Assembly (NCBI RefSeq): GCF_004211955.1
Contig: NZ_RHJI01000011.1
Span: forward strand, 62,001 to 126,000
DNA: 64,000 bases
From: Escherichia sp. E1V33
Lineage (GTDB): Bacteria > Pseudomonadota > Gammaproteobacteria > Enterobacterales > Enterobacteriaceae
Reading direction: 5' to 3'
Shown here: positions 9,539-21,924 of the stretch, piece by piece
Numbering within the stretch: position 1 is the stretch's first letter
Layout: the number at the start of each line of letters is the position of its first letter
Program-made: the position numbers and the translations under genes
Notes under the pieces: generated by a model
Seen by the model: only the letters and a program-made list of their open reading frames with translations
Databases searched by the model: none
Told to the model about the DNA's origin: nothing

Positions 9539-10030
9539 CTACGTTTCATCCGGAGTACCTTCGGTATCCGTAATGATTTGATACAGCTCTTCATCGCTCT
9601 GGGCTGCACGTAAACGGCGGCAGATAGTTTTGTCCGCCAGACGTTTCGCGACCAGAGAAAGAGTATGCAGGTGCGTTTTGGTTTGGTCTGCAGGTACCAA
9701 CAGGGCAAAAAGTAAGTCTACCGGCTGGTTGTCGATGGCATCGAAAGCAATGGGTGTTTCTAGCTGAACGAAAACACCAACAGCGCGTAGGGTATCTTCT
9801 TCCAGTTTGCCGTGCGGAATGGCAATGCCATTACCAATACCGGTACTGCCCATTTTTTCCCGCGTCAGAATAGCTTCAAAAACCACCTGTGGCGGCAGGC
9901 TAAGTTGTTTTGCCGCCAGTTCGCTGATGATTTCCAGGGCGCGTTTTTTGCTCTGACAGTGGACGCGGCTTCGCGTACATTCCCTGTTAAGAACACTGCT
10001 AAGCTGTAGAGTTGTATCATTATTTGTCAT
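9539..10030 (-). CDS. ptsN: Nitrogen-regulatory PTS EIIA protein PtsN
   Basis: 163-residue EIIA-Ntr, a regulator of potassium uptake (TrkA, KdpD), phosphate-starvation and other functions according to its phosphorylation state. The phosphorylated His73 is in GIAIPHGKLEE. The start at 10030 is preceded by AGGTG; eight upstream in-frame codons lack a ribosome site. The sequence ends TPDET, where I recall TPDEA in K-12. It sits between hpf and rapZ in the rpoN cluster. Confidence 0.96.
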   Translation of the reverse strand: MTNNDTTLQLSSVLNRECTRSRVHCQSKKRALEIISELAAKQLSLPPQVVFEAILTREKMGSTGIGNGIAIPHGKLEEDTLRAVGVFVQLETPIAFDAIDNQPVDLLFALLVPADQTKTHLHTLSLVAKRLADKTICRRLRAAQSDEELYQIITDTEGTPDET

Positions 10031-10147
10031 AATTTCACCTAAGAATCTGCCCACTCAAACAGTGGGGCAGATTCGGAGCATTAACCGTACAAATGGCCTG
10101 TTGTGCTATACAACAGGCCGCCATGCACTTGCTAATTGCCCGGACAA

Positions 10148-10435
10148 TTAGTGTTGTTTCAATTTATCTTTATGCTTGGTTAGCTGACGTGCCAACTTAT
10201 CAATTAAGCCATCAATGGCGGCGTACATGTCCTGACCTTCCGCGCTGGCATGAATTTCGCCACCGTTAACATGCAGTGTTGCATCTGAGGTGTGGGTGAC
10301 TTTCTCCACTTTCAGAACAACATAAACCTGGTTGATTCGGTCAAAATATTGCTCAAGTTTGGCAAACTTTGAGGTGACAAATTCGCGCAGGGCCTCGGTG
10401 ATCTCGACGTTATTTCCGGTAATGTTGAGCTGCAT
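10148..10435 (-). CDS. hpf: Ribosome hibernation promoting factor Hpf
   Basis: 95-residue short-form HPF that stabilises 100S ribosome dimers in stationary phase. It shows the beta-alpha-beta fold segments NITGNNVEITEALREF and YVVLKVEKVTHTSDATL and ends in a lysine-rich tail. The ATG at 10435 gives the known MQLNITG start; 28 upstream in-frame codons run back to rpoN. The gene lies 22 bases after the rpoN stop. Confidence 0.96.
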   Translation of the reverse strand: MQLNITGNNVEITEALREFVTSKFAKLEQYFDRINQVYVVLKVEKVTHTSDATLHVNGGEIHASAEGQDMYAAIDGLIDKLARQLTKHKDKLKQH

Positions 10436-10457
10436 AGTGTCTTCCTTATCGGTTGGG

Positions 10458-11891
10458 TCAAACGAGCTGTTTACGCTGGTTTGACGGCGGAATGGATAAA
10501 GACTCTCGGTACTTCGCAACAGTGCGGCGTGCCACCATGATACCTTGTTCCGACAGCAAAGAGGTTAACTTGCTGTCGCTCAACGGTTTCGCTGGGTTTT
10601 CCGCCGCGATTAATTTCTTCACCAGCGCACGAATCGCCGTGGAGGAAGCTTCTCCGCCGCCCTCGGTATTGACGTGACTGGAAAAGAAATACTTCAGTTC
10701 AAAAATGCCTCGTGGACTATGCAGGTACTTTTGCGTGGTCACGCGAGATATCGTCGATTCATGCATCTCGACGGCCTGGGCGATATCAGCCAGCACCATC
10801 GGTTTCATATATTCTTCGCCTTGCTCAAAGAAGGCTTGCTGTTGTTCAACAATACAGCGACTGACGCGCAGTAGTGTATCGTTACGGCTTTCCAGACTTT
10901 TTATCAACCATTTGGCATCCTGCAAATTGCTGCGGATAAATTGGTTGTCACCATCGTTGCGTGTGCTGTTACACATCGAGGCATAATGCTGGTTGATTTG
11001 CAGACGTGGAATACTGTCGCTGTTGAGTTCAACCGTCCAGTGGCCGTTATGCTTACGTACCAGAACATCGGGTATGACATATTCTGGTTCACCTGTCTGG
11101 ATCGACTGGCCGGGACGTGGATCGAGTGACTGGATCAGATTGACGGCTTCTTTCAGCACATCTTCTTTCAGACGCGTGACGCGCATTAATGAGCGAAAGT
11201 CGTGATTGGCCAGCAGATCGAGATGATCGCTAATGATCAGTCGGGCCTCTTCCAGCCACGGCGTGTTTTTGTCGAATTGGGAGAGTTGGATCAACAAGCA
11301 GTCGCGCAGATCTTTCGCCGCCACACCGACCGGGTCAAAACGCTGAATGCGTTTAAGAACGGCTTCAACTTCATCGATGTCGATCTCTTCATCGCCCATA
11401 CTTTCGAGAATATCTTCCAGTGGGACGGTCAGATAACCGGTATCATCAACGGCATCGACGATGGAGGTGGCGATAGCGCGATCGGTGTCAGAAAACGGTG
11501 TCAGCTCGACCTGCCACATCAGGTAATCTTGCAGGGTCTGCGTTGTTTCGCCCTGATAGACCGGCAATTCGTCGTCGATGTAGTCACCGCTGGTGCCAGA
11601 TGGCGTACCGGCGGTGTAAATGGTGTCCCAACTGGCATCGAGCGGCAGTTCTTCCGGCATCTCTTTTTGTTCGAGCGCGTCGGCGGTGTCCAGCGTTTCG
11701 CTGTCCGGCGTTTCACGAGTATCGATTTCATCATGAGTGTCGATTTGCTCAAGCAGTGGATTACTTTCCAGCGCCTGCTGTAGCTCCTGCTGAAGTTCCA
11801 GCGTGGACAACTGCAACAGACGAATCGCCTGTTGTAGCTGAGGCGTCATCGCCAGTTGTTGGCTAAGCCTGAGTTGCAAACCTTGCTTCAT
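10458..11891 (-). CDS. rpoN: RNA polymerase sigma-54 factor
   Basis: 477-residue sigma-N, which directs RNA polymerase to -24/-12 promoters of nitrogen, formate, phage-shock and other genes. Region I is glutamine-rich at the N terminus ([28 protein letters not shown]). An acidic region II spans about 50-105. The core-binding and HTH regions follow, and the C-terminal RpoN box [10 protein letters not shown] is intact. It lies 47 bases downstream of lptB and starts the rpoN-hpf-ptsN-rapZ-npr group. Confidence 0.98.
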   Translation of the reverse strand: MKQGLQLRLSQQLAMTPQLQQAIRLLQLSTLELQQELQQALESNPLLEQIDTHDEIDTRETPDSETLDTADALEQKEMPEELPLDASWDTIYTAGTPSGTSGDYIDDELPVYQGETTQTLQDYLMWQVELTPFSDTDRAIATSIVDAVDDTGYLTVPLEDILESMGDEEIDIDEVEAVLKRIQRFDPVGVAAKDLRDCLLIQLSQFDKNTPWLEEARLIISDHLDLLANHDFRSLMRVTRLKEDVLKEAVNLIQSLDPRPGQSIQTGEPEYVIPDVLVRKHNGHWTVELNSDSIPRLQINQHYASMCNSTRNDGDNQFIRSNLQDAKWLIKSLESRNDTLLRVSRCIVEQQQAFFEQGEEYMKPMVLADIAQAVEMHESTISRVTTQKYLHSPRGIFELKYFFSSHVNTEGGGEASSTAIRALVKKLIAAENPAKPLSDSKLTSLLSEQGIMVARRTVAKYRESLSIPPSNQRKQLV

Positions 11892-11938
11892 GTTCAGAAT
11901 CGTACTCTCCTGCTAAAACGTCGCAAACTTCTACCCTA

Positions 11939-12664
11939 TCAGAGTCTGAAGTCTTCCCCAAGGTATACACGCTTAACATGTTCATCTTGTAAGATTTCTG
12001 TCGGCGTGCCATGAGCGATTAAATGCCCCTGACTGACGATATAAGCGCGTTCACAAACAGCCAGCGTTTCACGCACGTTATGGTCGGTGATAAGCACGCC
12101 CAGGCCGCTGTCGCGCAGGTGTTCAATGATACGTTTGATGTCGATAACCGAGATCGGGTCAACCCCGGCAAATGGTTCATCGAGGAGGATAAATTTCGGA
12201 TTCGCAGCCAGTGCGCGCGCAATTTCTACACGACGGCGTTCACCACCGGAGAGCGATTGCCCCATGCTGTCGCGTAAATGCTCAATGTGGAACTCTTCCA
12301 TCAACTCGTTCGCGCGATCTTCACGCTGTTCAGCGGATAAGTCATCACGAATTTGCAGTACTGCCATCAGGTTATCGTAAACGCTGAGGCGACGGAAAAT
12401 AGAGGCTTCCTGCGGCAAATAGCCGATACCGCGACGCGCACGTGCATGCAGCGGCAGAAGGCTGATATCGTCGTCATCAATAATAATGTTGCCCGCATCG
12501 CGCGGCACAATGCCAACGACCATGTAGAAAGTGGTCGTCTTACCGGCACCGTTTGGCCCCAGCAGACCGACAATCTCCCCGGAGTTGACGGTCAGGCTGA
12601 CGTCTTCCACCACGCGGCGGCCTTTATAGGCTTTTGCAAGGTTCTTTGCAGTTAAAGTTGCCAT
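11939..12664 (-). CDS. lptB: LPS export ABC transporter ATP-binding protein LptB
   Basis: 241-residue cytoplasmic ATPase of the LptB2FGC complex, which extracts LPS from the inner membrane. Walker A is GPNGAGKTT (about 36-44), the signature LSGGERRR, Walker [14 protein letters not shown], and the switch histidine is in [10 protein letters not shown]. It follows lptA by six bases and its partner genes lptF/lptG are not in this window. Confidence 0.98.
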
Positions 12665-12670
12665 AACGAA

Positions 12671-13228
12671 TTAATTACCCTTCTTCTGCGCCGGGGTCTG
12701 GCCTTTGTTGTTTTTGTCCTGCAACTGTGACGGCACCAGAACGGTGGTCACACGCTTACCTTTGTCGCTGAAAGCCTGCATTTTCTGCTCTTTCACCAGG
12801 TAAGTGATCTTATCACCCTTAATATTGCTATCGACCTGTTGCAGATAAGCATTACCGGTGAGCACGACGAAATCTTTCGCCAGCTCGTAATGCATCTGGG
12901 ATGCATGGCCTTCGACTGGCTTGCCGTTATCCTGCATTTGATAGAAGGTGGCCGGGTTGCCGTAACCGTCGATCACTTCCTTGCCTTGTTCACCGCCCGG
13001 ACGGGTGACGACCACTTTATCGGCATTGATTTTAATGGTGCCTTGAGTCACGACGACATTACCGGTGAAAGTGACCACGTTGCCTTGCATATCAAGAGAT
13101 TGCTGGTCCGACTCAATGTGGATCGGTTGGTCAGTATCTCCGGTAACGGCAAATGCCGGAATGCTGGCGGCCAGAAGTGAGCTGGCAAGCACAAGATTAA
13201 GGCTGAGTTTGTTTGTTTTGAATTTCAT
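12671..13228 (-). CDS. lptA: Periplasmic LPS-transport bridge protein LptA
   Basis: 185-residue OstA-fold protein that forms the periplasmic bridge between LptC and LptD. A signal peptide ends at SIPAFA (residues 22-27). The OstA domain runs from IHIESDQQSL to about 160 and a lysine-rich tail closes it. The start at 13228 (MKFKTNK) lies inside the end of lptC, overlapping by 32 bases; seven further codons upstream are possible but unlike the family start. Confidence 0.96.
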   Translation of the reverse strand: MKFKTNKLSLNLVLASSLLAASIPAFAVTGDTDQPIHIESDQQSLDMQGNVVTFTGNVVVTQGTIKINADKVVVTRPGGEQGKEVIDGYGNPATFYQMQDNGKPVEGHASQMHYELAKDFVVLTGNAYLQQVDSNIKGDKITYLVKEQKMQAFSDKGKRVTTVLVPSQLQDKNNKGQTPAQKKGN

Positions 13229-13772
13229 AGGATGTTCTAACCTTTTCAATCAGCTCGGCATTCTTGCTGCGTAAGTTGCCGCGCATTTTCAGACCGCTGG
13301 AGTTAAATGTTGTTCCGTATAACGTGACGAGGTCTTCAGAGGTAACATCCTGCGTCACCAGATTGATCTGCGCGTTATCCGTCGTGATTCTGCGAAGTTG
13401 AGAGTCCGGCACGAGTGCGTTGACTTCAACGTGTCCATATAAATAGAGCATCCGGTCATTGGTTAGCTTGGCTTTATCTGCTTTAACCGACCATGTCGGG
13501 ATTTTATCCTTATCAAACGTGGTAAGTACGGGTTGCGTAAACCACGAAACGGCCTGATCGGAATAATATTCAACGTGTTGAGCAATCAATCGATAGCTTA
13601 GGGCTCCTTCTGGGTTATAGACGAGCGTGTCCGTATGCTCGCTTTTATAGGTGGGATCATTGTTGTTGACGACCACCTGGGCGGTATCGTCTTTCTCGGT
13701 CATGTTAACGCCGATCATCACCAGAACCGCCAGTGATAGCACAATGATAACCCAACGTCTGGCTTTACTCAT
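13197..13772 (-). CDS. lptC: LPS export complex inner-membrane protein LptC
   Basis: 191-residue bitopic protein that passes LPS from LptB2FG to LptA. One N-terminal membrane helix (about 7-25) is followed by a periplasmic beta-jellyroll. The gene overlaps kdsC by four bases and lptA by 32, so the three are tightly coupled. In E. coli a sigma-E promoter for lptAB lies within this neighbourhood; I did not locate it. Confidence 0.97.
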   Translation of the reverse strand: MSKARRWVIIVLSLAVLVMIGVNMTEKDDTAQVVVNNNDPTYKSEHTDTLVYNPEGALSYRLIAQHVEYYSDQAVSWFTQPVLTTFDKDKIPTWSVKADKAKLTNDRMLYLYGHVEVNALVPDSQLRRITTDNAQINLVTQDVTSEDLVTLYGTTFNSSGLKMRGNLRSKNAELIEKVRTSYEIQNKQTQP

Positions 13773-14335
13773 ATCGATTGCCCTTTGGCTTCATCCAGTT
13801 TGCCCTGCGCCAGAAGTAATAAGTCGCAAACTTCACGCACCGCGCCGCGACCGCCAGCAATGCGCGTCACGTAATCAGCGCGCGGAATCAATAGCGGATG
13901 CGCATCGGCTACGGCCACGCTTAAGCCCACTTTTTCCATCACTGGCCAGTCGATAAGATCATCACCAACATAAGCCACGTTTTCTGGTGCAATCGCCAGT
14001 TTTTCCAGCAGATCGCCAAAGGCGATAAGCTTGTTTGATTGCCCCTGATACAGATGGGAGATCCCTAACGTTGCACACCGATCTTCTACCAGTTTAGCCT
14101 TTCGTCCAGTAATGATGGCGACTTCAATATCAGAGGTGAGCGCACAGCGGATACCATAACCGTCACGAACGTTGAACGCTTTCAGCTCTTCGCCATTGTT
14201 ACCCATATAAATCAGGCCATCTGACAATACGCCATCAACGTCGAGGATCAGCAGACGAATGTTCTCTGCTTTTGCCATCACATCGGCGCTAACAGGGCCG
14301 TAACAGGTCGCAAGCGACGCACCTGCTTTACTCAT
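13769..14335 (-). CDS. kdsC: Kdo-8-phosphate phosphatase KdsC
   Basis: 188-residue HAD-type phosphatase releasing Kdo from Kdo-8-P for the LPS inner core. The nucleophile motif is LLILDVDGVLSDG, motif II is IITGRKA, and the acidic motif is VAYVGDDLIDWPVM. It is preceded by kdsD, the step two reactions earlier, with 20 bases between. Confidence 0.98.
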   Translation of the reverse strand: MSKAGASLATCYGPVSADVMAKAENIRLLILDVDGVLSDGLIYMGNNGEELKAFNVRDGYGIRCALTSDIEVAIITGRKAKLVEDRCATLGISHLYQGQSNKLIAFGDLLEKLAIAPENVAYVGDDLIDWPVMEKVGLSVAVADAHPLLIPRADYVTRIAGGRGAVREVCDLLLLAQGKLDEAKGQSI

Positions 14336-14355
14336 TGTTGTTTATCCTTGAATCT

Positions 14356-15342
14356 TTACACTACGCCAGCACGCAATAAATCGTGCATATGTAACACACC
14401 GAGTAAATGGTCGCCATCGGCAACCATTACGGAAGTGATATGGCGGGACTGCATTAAGTTCAGCGCCTCAACGGCCAGAATGCCAGGGCGTACACGAATT
14501 CCCCCCGGCGTCATCACATCGGCAATACCTAACTGACGGACATCCACGCCCATATCGAAGACACGGCGTAAATCACCGTCGGTAAAGATGCCTTCAATCA
14601 TCATATTGTCATCGCAAATGACGGTCATACCAAGATTTTTGCGGGTGACTTCCAGCAGCGCATCGCGCAGGCTGGCCGTTTTCTTGACACGCGGGATCTC
14701 GTCGCCCGTATGCATAATATCGCTGACGCGCAGCAGAAGTTTACGACCTAGTGCGCCACCTGGATGCGAAAGTGCAAAATCTTCGGCGGTAAAGCCGCGC
14801 GCTTTCAACAAGGCGACGGCGAGCGCATCTCCCATAACCAGCGTCGCGGTAGTGCTGCTGGTTGGCGCCAGCCCTAACGGACAGGCTTCCTTCGCTACTT
14901 TAACACACAGATGGACGTCTGCTGCGCGTGCCATGCTGCTCTCCGGACGCCCGGTGATGCAAATTAATGGCACATGCAGGCGTTTGAGTACCGGGATTAA
15001 GGCCGTGATTTCGCTGGATTCACCTGAGTTAGAAATTGCAATGACCACGTCCTGCGGGGTGACCATGCCTAAATCGCCATGTGCGGCCTCACCGGGATGG
15101 ACAAAAAATGACGGAGTACCGGTGCTGGCAAACGTTGCTGCCATTTTGCGCCCAATGTGTCCCGATTTACCCATTCCCATGACCACCACTTTACCTTTAC
15201 ACCAGAACATCTTTTCACAGGCGAGCGTGAAATTCTGATTGATGTATTGATCAAGCTCTGCCAGGCATTCACGTTCAATCGCCAGGACTTCTTTACCTGC
15301 TTGCTGAAAGTCAAAACCCGGTTGCAACTCTACGTGCGACAT
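14356..15342 (-). CDS. kdsD: Arabinose-5-phosphate isomerase KdsD
   Basis: 328-residue enzyme making arabinose-5-phosphate from ribulose-5-phosphate for Kdo synthesis. An N-terminal SIS domain contains VVVMGMGKSGHIGRK and ISNSGESSEI; two CBS domains follow (about 200-325, e.g. DIMHTGDEIP and MTVICDDNMMIEGIFTDGDL in separate parts). The ATG at 15342 (MSHVELQ) is the family start; 22 earlier in-frame codons overlap yrbG and are not used. It is the second gene of the cluster. Confidence 0.97.
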   Translation of the reverse strand: MSHVELQPGFDFQQAGKEVLAIERECLAELDQYINQNFTLACEKMFWCKGKVVVMGMGKSGHIGRKMAATFASTGTPSFFVHPGEAAHGDLGMVTPQDVVIAISNSGESSEITALIPVLKRLHVPLICITGRPESSMARAADVHLCVKVAKEACPLGLAPTSSTTATLVMGDALAVALLKARGFTAEDFALSHPGGALGRKLLLRVSDIMHTGDEIPRVKKTASLRDALLEVTRKNLGMTVICDDNMMIEGIFTDGDLRRVFDMGVDVRQLGIADVMTPGGIRVRPGILAVEALNLMQSRHITSVMVADGDHLLGVLHMHDLLRAGVV

Positions 15343-15355
15343 AATGCGTTTCCAG

Positions 15356-16333
15356 TTATTCAACGAGTATTGGCGATAACCAGTACAACATCGCCAGCCA
15401 TACGACAAATCCGCCTGTTAATAATACCCCAATGCCACGGCCAGATTGCGGGGAGCGTCGCCAGCATAGCAACGCAAAAATAATGCTGACCAACAGCATG
15501 ACGCTGCAGTCACGGCTGTATGCTAGTGGGTTAACCTCCCCGGGCGTTATCAGCGCGGGTAAACCCAGCACGATGACAATATTAAAAATGTTTGCGCCAA
15601 TGATATTACCGACAGCGATGTCGTTTTCACCTTTGCGAAAACCTGCTATCGCGGTCGCCAGTTCCGGCAGACTAGTGCCGATAGCGATTGCCGTCAGACC
15701 AATAGTCAACTCGCTAATGGCAAAGTAATTCGCCAGTACAGTGGCGTTATCAATCACCATCCGCGTTGCTACCGGCATGATAATCAATGCAATGCCGAGC
15801 CATAAAAACGCGACAGGCAAACCACCTTCGCGCGGTAGCTCTGCAAGCTGTTCTCTGGTCAGGCTGTCAGTCCCCTGACGTTCTGCCTGGCGTGCAAGTT
15901 TAACAATGAACAGCAGCCATAGCACAGCCAGAAAGAGGAGAAAGATACCATCGCTGCGACCAAGTTGTCCGTCATAGAGTACGGAACCGGCCACCACACT
16001 GACTAACAACATTAATGGTAATTCACGGCGCAGAACATCGGAATGGACGGTAAAAGGGCGCACCAGCGCAGCCAGACCGAGGATCAGTAATATATTGATT
16101 ATGTTTGAGCCGAGTGCTGTGCCGACGGCTAAATCTCGTTGTTCATGCAGCGACGCGGCAAGCGAAACGATTATTTCTGGAAGTGACGTGCCAATACTGA
16201 CTACGGTCATGCCAATGATCAGTGGCGGGATGCCAAAAGTGCGGCAAAGAATAGAGGCGGCAAATACCAGACGGTCGGCACTGTAAACGACCAAAAGTAA
16301 ACCAACAATTAACAGTGCCGTAGCTAAAAGCAT
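15356..16333 (-). CDS. yrbG: Calcium/cation:proton antiporter-family protein YrbG
   Basis: 325-residue inner-membrane protein of the CaCA exchanger family with about ten membrane segments. It contains the two inverted alpha-repeats, GTSLPEIIVS with GSNIINILLILG, and GTSLPELATA with GANIFNIVIVLG. The transported ion is not firmly established. First gene of the yrbG-kdsD-kdsC-lpt cluster; divergent from mlaF. Confidence 0.95.
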   Translation of the reverse strand: MLLATALLIVGLLLVVYSADRLVFAASILCRTFGIPPLIIGMTVVSIGTSLPEIIVSLAASLHEQRDLAVGTALGSNIINILLILGLAALVRPFTVHSDVLRRELPLMLLVSVVAGSVLYDGQLGRSDGIFLLFLAVLWLLFIVKLARQAERQGTDSLTREQLAELPREGGLPVAFLWLGIALIIMPVATRMVIDNATVLANYFAISELTIGLTAIAIGTSLPELATAIAGFRKGENDIAVGNIIGANIFNIVIVLGLPALITPGEVNPLAYSRDCSVMLLVSIIFALLCWRRSPQSGRGIGVLLTGGFVVWLAMLYWLSPILVE

Positions 16334-16541
16334 CTAACGTCCTTTCTTCAGGTATACTCGCCGGTCGCTGAAGATTTTCAGAAAGCCGAGACGGATTCTT
16401 AATTTTGACTTTATGCGGCTAAAAAGTAAAACAAATGCCAGCTTTCGCTAACCGCGGCGGGTAATATTCTGTAAATATGTGGGGTTCAAGGTTAAATTGA
16501 GCGCCATGCTTAGAAAATCAACGCAAGACGAAGGGTGAATT
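16334..16541. promoter_or_regulatory. Divergent yrbG/mlaF promoter region
   Basis: 208 gene-free bases between divergent operons. On the plus strand TTGACT (about 16404) is followed after 16 bases by TAAAAC, a weak candidate mla promoter. GAAGGGTGAATT just before the mlaF ATG is a good ribosome site. On the minus strand GTATACC near 16350 could be a -10 for yrbG. None is firm. Confidence 0.4.
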
Positions 16542-18141
<1,600 letters not shown>

Positions 18142-18145
18142 GTTC

Positions 18146-18697
18146 ATGCAAACGAAAAAAAATGAAATTTGGGTGGGTATCTTTTTATTAGCAGCACTGT
18201 TGGCGGCGCTGTTTGTTTGCCTGAAGGCGGCAAACGTGACGTCAATGCGAACTGAACCGACCTACACGCTTTACGCGACGTTCGATAATATCGGCGGCCT
18301 GAAAGCGCGCTCTCCGGTCAGTATTGGTGGCGTTGTCGTAGGCCGGGTCGCAGATATTACGCTGGACCCCAAAACCTATCTACCGCGCGTGACGCTGGAA
18401 ATTGAACAACGTTATAACCACATTCCTGATACCAGTTCGTTGAGCATTCGTACTTCCGGTTTGCTTGGGGAACAATACCTGGCATTAAACGTCGGTTTTG
18501 AAGACCCGGAACTGGGGACTGCTATTCTGAAAGAGGGGGATACGATTCAGGACACCAAATCTGCGATGGTTCTGGAAGATCTCATTGGTCAGTTCCTTTA
18601 CGGCAGTAAAGGTGATGACAATAAGAATAGTGGCGATGCGCCAGCCGCTGCGCCAGGTAATAATGAAACCACTGAACCTGTGGGTACAACGAAATAA
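18146..18697 (+). CDS. mlaD: MCE-domain phospholipid-binding protein MlaD
   Basis: 183-residue membrane-anchored protein forming the hexameric MCE ring of the inner-membrane Mla complex. One N-terminal helix (about 7-28) is followed by the MCE domain (YATFDNIGGLKARSPVSIGG) with GLLGEQYLAL, and a low-complexity Ala/Pro/Thr tail from about 150. The ATG at 18146 is the family start; in-frame codons back to 18131 overlap mlaE. Confidence 0.97.
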   Translation: MQTKKNEIWVGIFLLAALLAALFVCLKAANVTSMRTEPTYTLYATFDNIGGLKARSPVSIGGVVVGRVADITLDPKTYLPRVTLEIEQRYNHIPDTSSLSIRTSGLLGEQYLALNVGFEDPELGTAILKEGDTIQDTKSAMVLEDLIGQFLYGSKGDDNKNSGDAPAAAPGNNETTEPVGTTK

Positions 18698-19350
<653 letters not shown>

Positions 19351-19351
<1 letters not shown>

Positions 19352-19644
19352 TGAGTGAGTCACTGAGCTGGATGCAGACGGGTGACACCCTGGTATTGAC
19401 CGGAGAGCTGGATCAGGACGTTCTGCTGCCGCTTTGGGAAATGCGTGACGAAGCGGTGAAGGGGATTACCCGCATCGATCTTAGTCGAGTGTCCCGCGTT
19501 GATACGGGTGGACTGGCGTTGCTGCTCCATCTGATCGATCTGGCGAAAAAGCAAGGCAACAGCGTGACGCTTCAGGGGGTAAACGACAAGGTGTATACCC
19601 TGGCAAAATTGTATAATTTGCCGTCTGATGTTCTGCCTCGTTAA
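19351..19644 (+). CDS. mlaB: STAS-domain subunit MlaB
   Basis: 97-residue cytoplasmic STAS-domain protein that binds and activates MlaF. The STAS core ITRIDLSRVSRVDTGGLALL is clear. Translation is coupled to mlaC by the overlapping stop/start. Last gene of the mla operon, followed by a REP-like sequence and a terminator. Confidence 0.97.
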
Positions 19645-19652
19645 TTTTTTTC

Positions 19653-19690
19653 AGGCTGGATAAGGCGTTACCCGCCTGTCCGGCAAACCT
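19653..19690. repeat. REP-like palindrome after mlaB
   Basis: GGATAAGGCG with GCCTGTCCGGC forms an imperfect stem typical of a REP unit. It lies just after the mlaB stop. Confidence 0.5.
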
Positions 19691-19702
19691 ACCAGTAAGT
19701 CG

Positions 19703-19734
19703 AGCCTTGTCTGATTAATCAGCAAGGCTTTTTG
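19703..19734 (+). terminator. Rho-independent terminator of mlaFEDCB
   Basis: Stem AGCCTTG / CAAGGCT flanks an inner palindrome CTGATTAATCAG and is followed by TTTTT. It separates the mla operon from ibaG-murA. Confidence 0.85.
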
Positions 19735-19803
19735 CTTATTTATGACAGCGCAACTTTGCTCTAAGATGTTTCGCTGGTTTATTAACTGATGAATGAAGAT
19801 CCC

Positions 19804-20058
19804 ATGGAAAATAATGAAATTCAGAGCGTGCTGATGAACGCTCTTTCCCTCCAGGAAGTCCACGTTTCCGGCGATGGCAGCCACTTTCAGGTTATTGCCG
19901 TGGGTGAGATGTTTGATGGCATGAGCCGGGTTAAAAAACAGCAGACGGTTTACGGTCCGCTGATGGAATATATTGCGGATAACCGCATTCATGCTGTGTC
20001 GATCAAAGCATATACCCCTGCGGAATGGGCGCGCGATCGCAAACTGAACGGCTTTTGA
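19804..20058 (+). CDS. ibaG: BolA-family protein IbaG
   Basis: 84-residue BolA-like protein (yrbA), an acid-responsive iron-sulfur partner of monothiol glutaredoxin Grx4. It shows the BolA fold with [16 protein letters not shown] and the class-II helix-turn-helix-like end [13 protein letters not shown]. Two starts are possible: ATG 19789 (89 residues) and ATG 19804. I use the latter because GAAGA precedes it. It is upstream of murA by 54 bases, probably an operon. Confidence 0.92.
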   Translation: MENNEIQSVLMNALSLQEVHVSGDGSHFQVIAVGEMFDGMSRVKKQQTVYGPLMEYIADNRIHAVSIKAYTPAEWARDRKLNGF

Positions 20059-20112
20059 GCTATGGGCGATACGCCGGTAGCGGATATGAATTGTTAACTG
20101 AGAACATACTAA

Positions 20113-21372
<1,260 letters not shown>

Positions 21373-21387
21373 TCGTCTGATAGCTGG

Positions 21388-21410
21388 CAGCCCCGTTCGC
21401 GGGGCTACCG
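21388..21410. terminator. Hairpin between murA and sfsB
   Basis: AGCCCCG TTCG CGGGGCT is a strong hairpin with a UUCG loop between convergent murA and sfsB. No clear T run follows on either strand, so termination is only probable. Confidence 0.5.
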
Positions 21411-21419
21411 CCAGGCTAC

Positions 21420-21698
21420 TCATTTTTGCGGTTTGGTGTAGCTGCGCATCAACTGCGATCTGTCGATAAATTCATGGGTCAGCGGGTCATGATAGCGTGA
21501 TGGCCAGATAATCCAGGGATCAGTTCCTAATGCTTTCGCAATAATCATCTCTCCTTTCGGCCAGGGACGCGATAATGCATTCGCCAGTGTCGAGGAACTC
21601 AAACCATTTCTGCGAGATTCCGCCGCCATTGACGTTCCTTTTTTCCGCAAACCCGCAATGATATCGGCGGGATGCCAGTCAATGAAATTATTCTCCAT
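21420..21698 (-). CDS. sfsB: Ner-like DNA-binding regulator SfsB
   Basis: 92-residue protein (nlp) similar to phage Ner repressors, reported to activate maltose-utilisation genes. The HTH is around ADIIAGLRKKGTSMAAESRR and GLSSSTLANALSR. Downstream of ispB in the same direction but separated by 226 bases, so it probably has its own promoter. Convergent with murA. Confidence 0.94.
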   Translation of the reverse strand: MENNFIDWHPADIIAGLRKKGTSMAAESRRNGLSSSTLANALSRPWPKGEMIIAKALGTDPWIIWPSRYHDPLTHEFIDRSQLMRSYTKPQK

Positions 21699-21924
21699 CT
21701 TTCCTCACTCCTTAAGTTAGTCGCTTTCATTCAGAACATGCGTTCTGTCAGGAATCACTATACTCCTGATGACGGATTGCTCTAAAAAGTTCCTGTAAAG
21801 AGTGTGAATATTCAGAATATATCAAGATAAGTCGCCTGTATTTCAGACGGTTTTGCGCTTTATTAAGGTTTTTTGGGATTTTACTGGAATTATCCCGCGC
21901 GGTGCGCGGGATAACAGGAAGGGA
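21699..21924. other. Gap between sfsB and ispB
   Basis: No gene seen. A perfect inverted repeat TTATCCCGCGC / GCGCGGGATAA (about 21891-21915) lies just after the ispB stop on the minus strand, a likely transcript end without a marked T run. Confidence 0.45.
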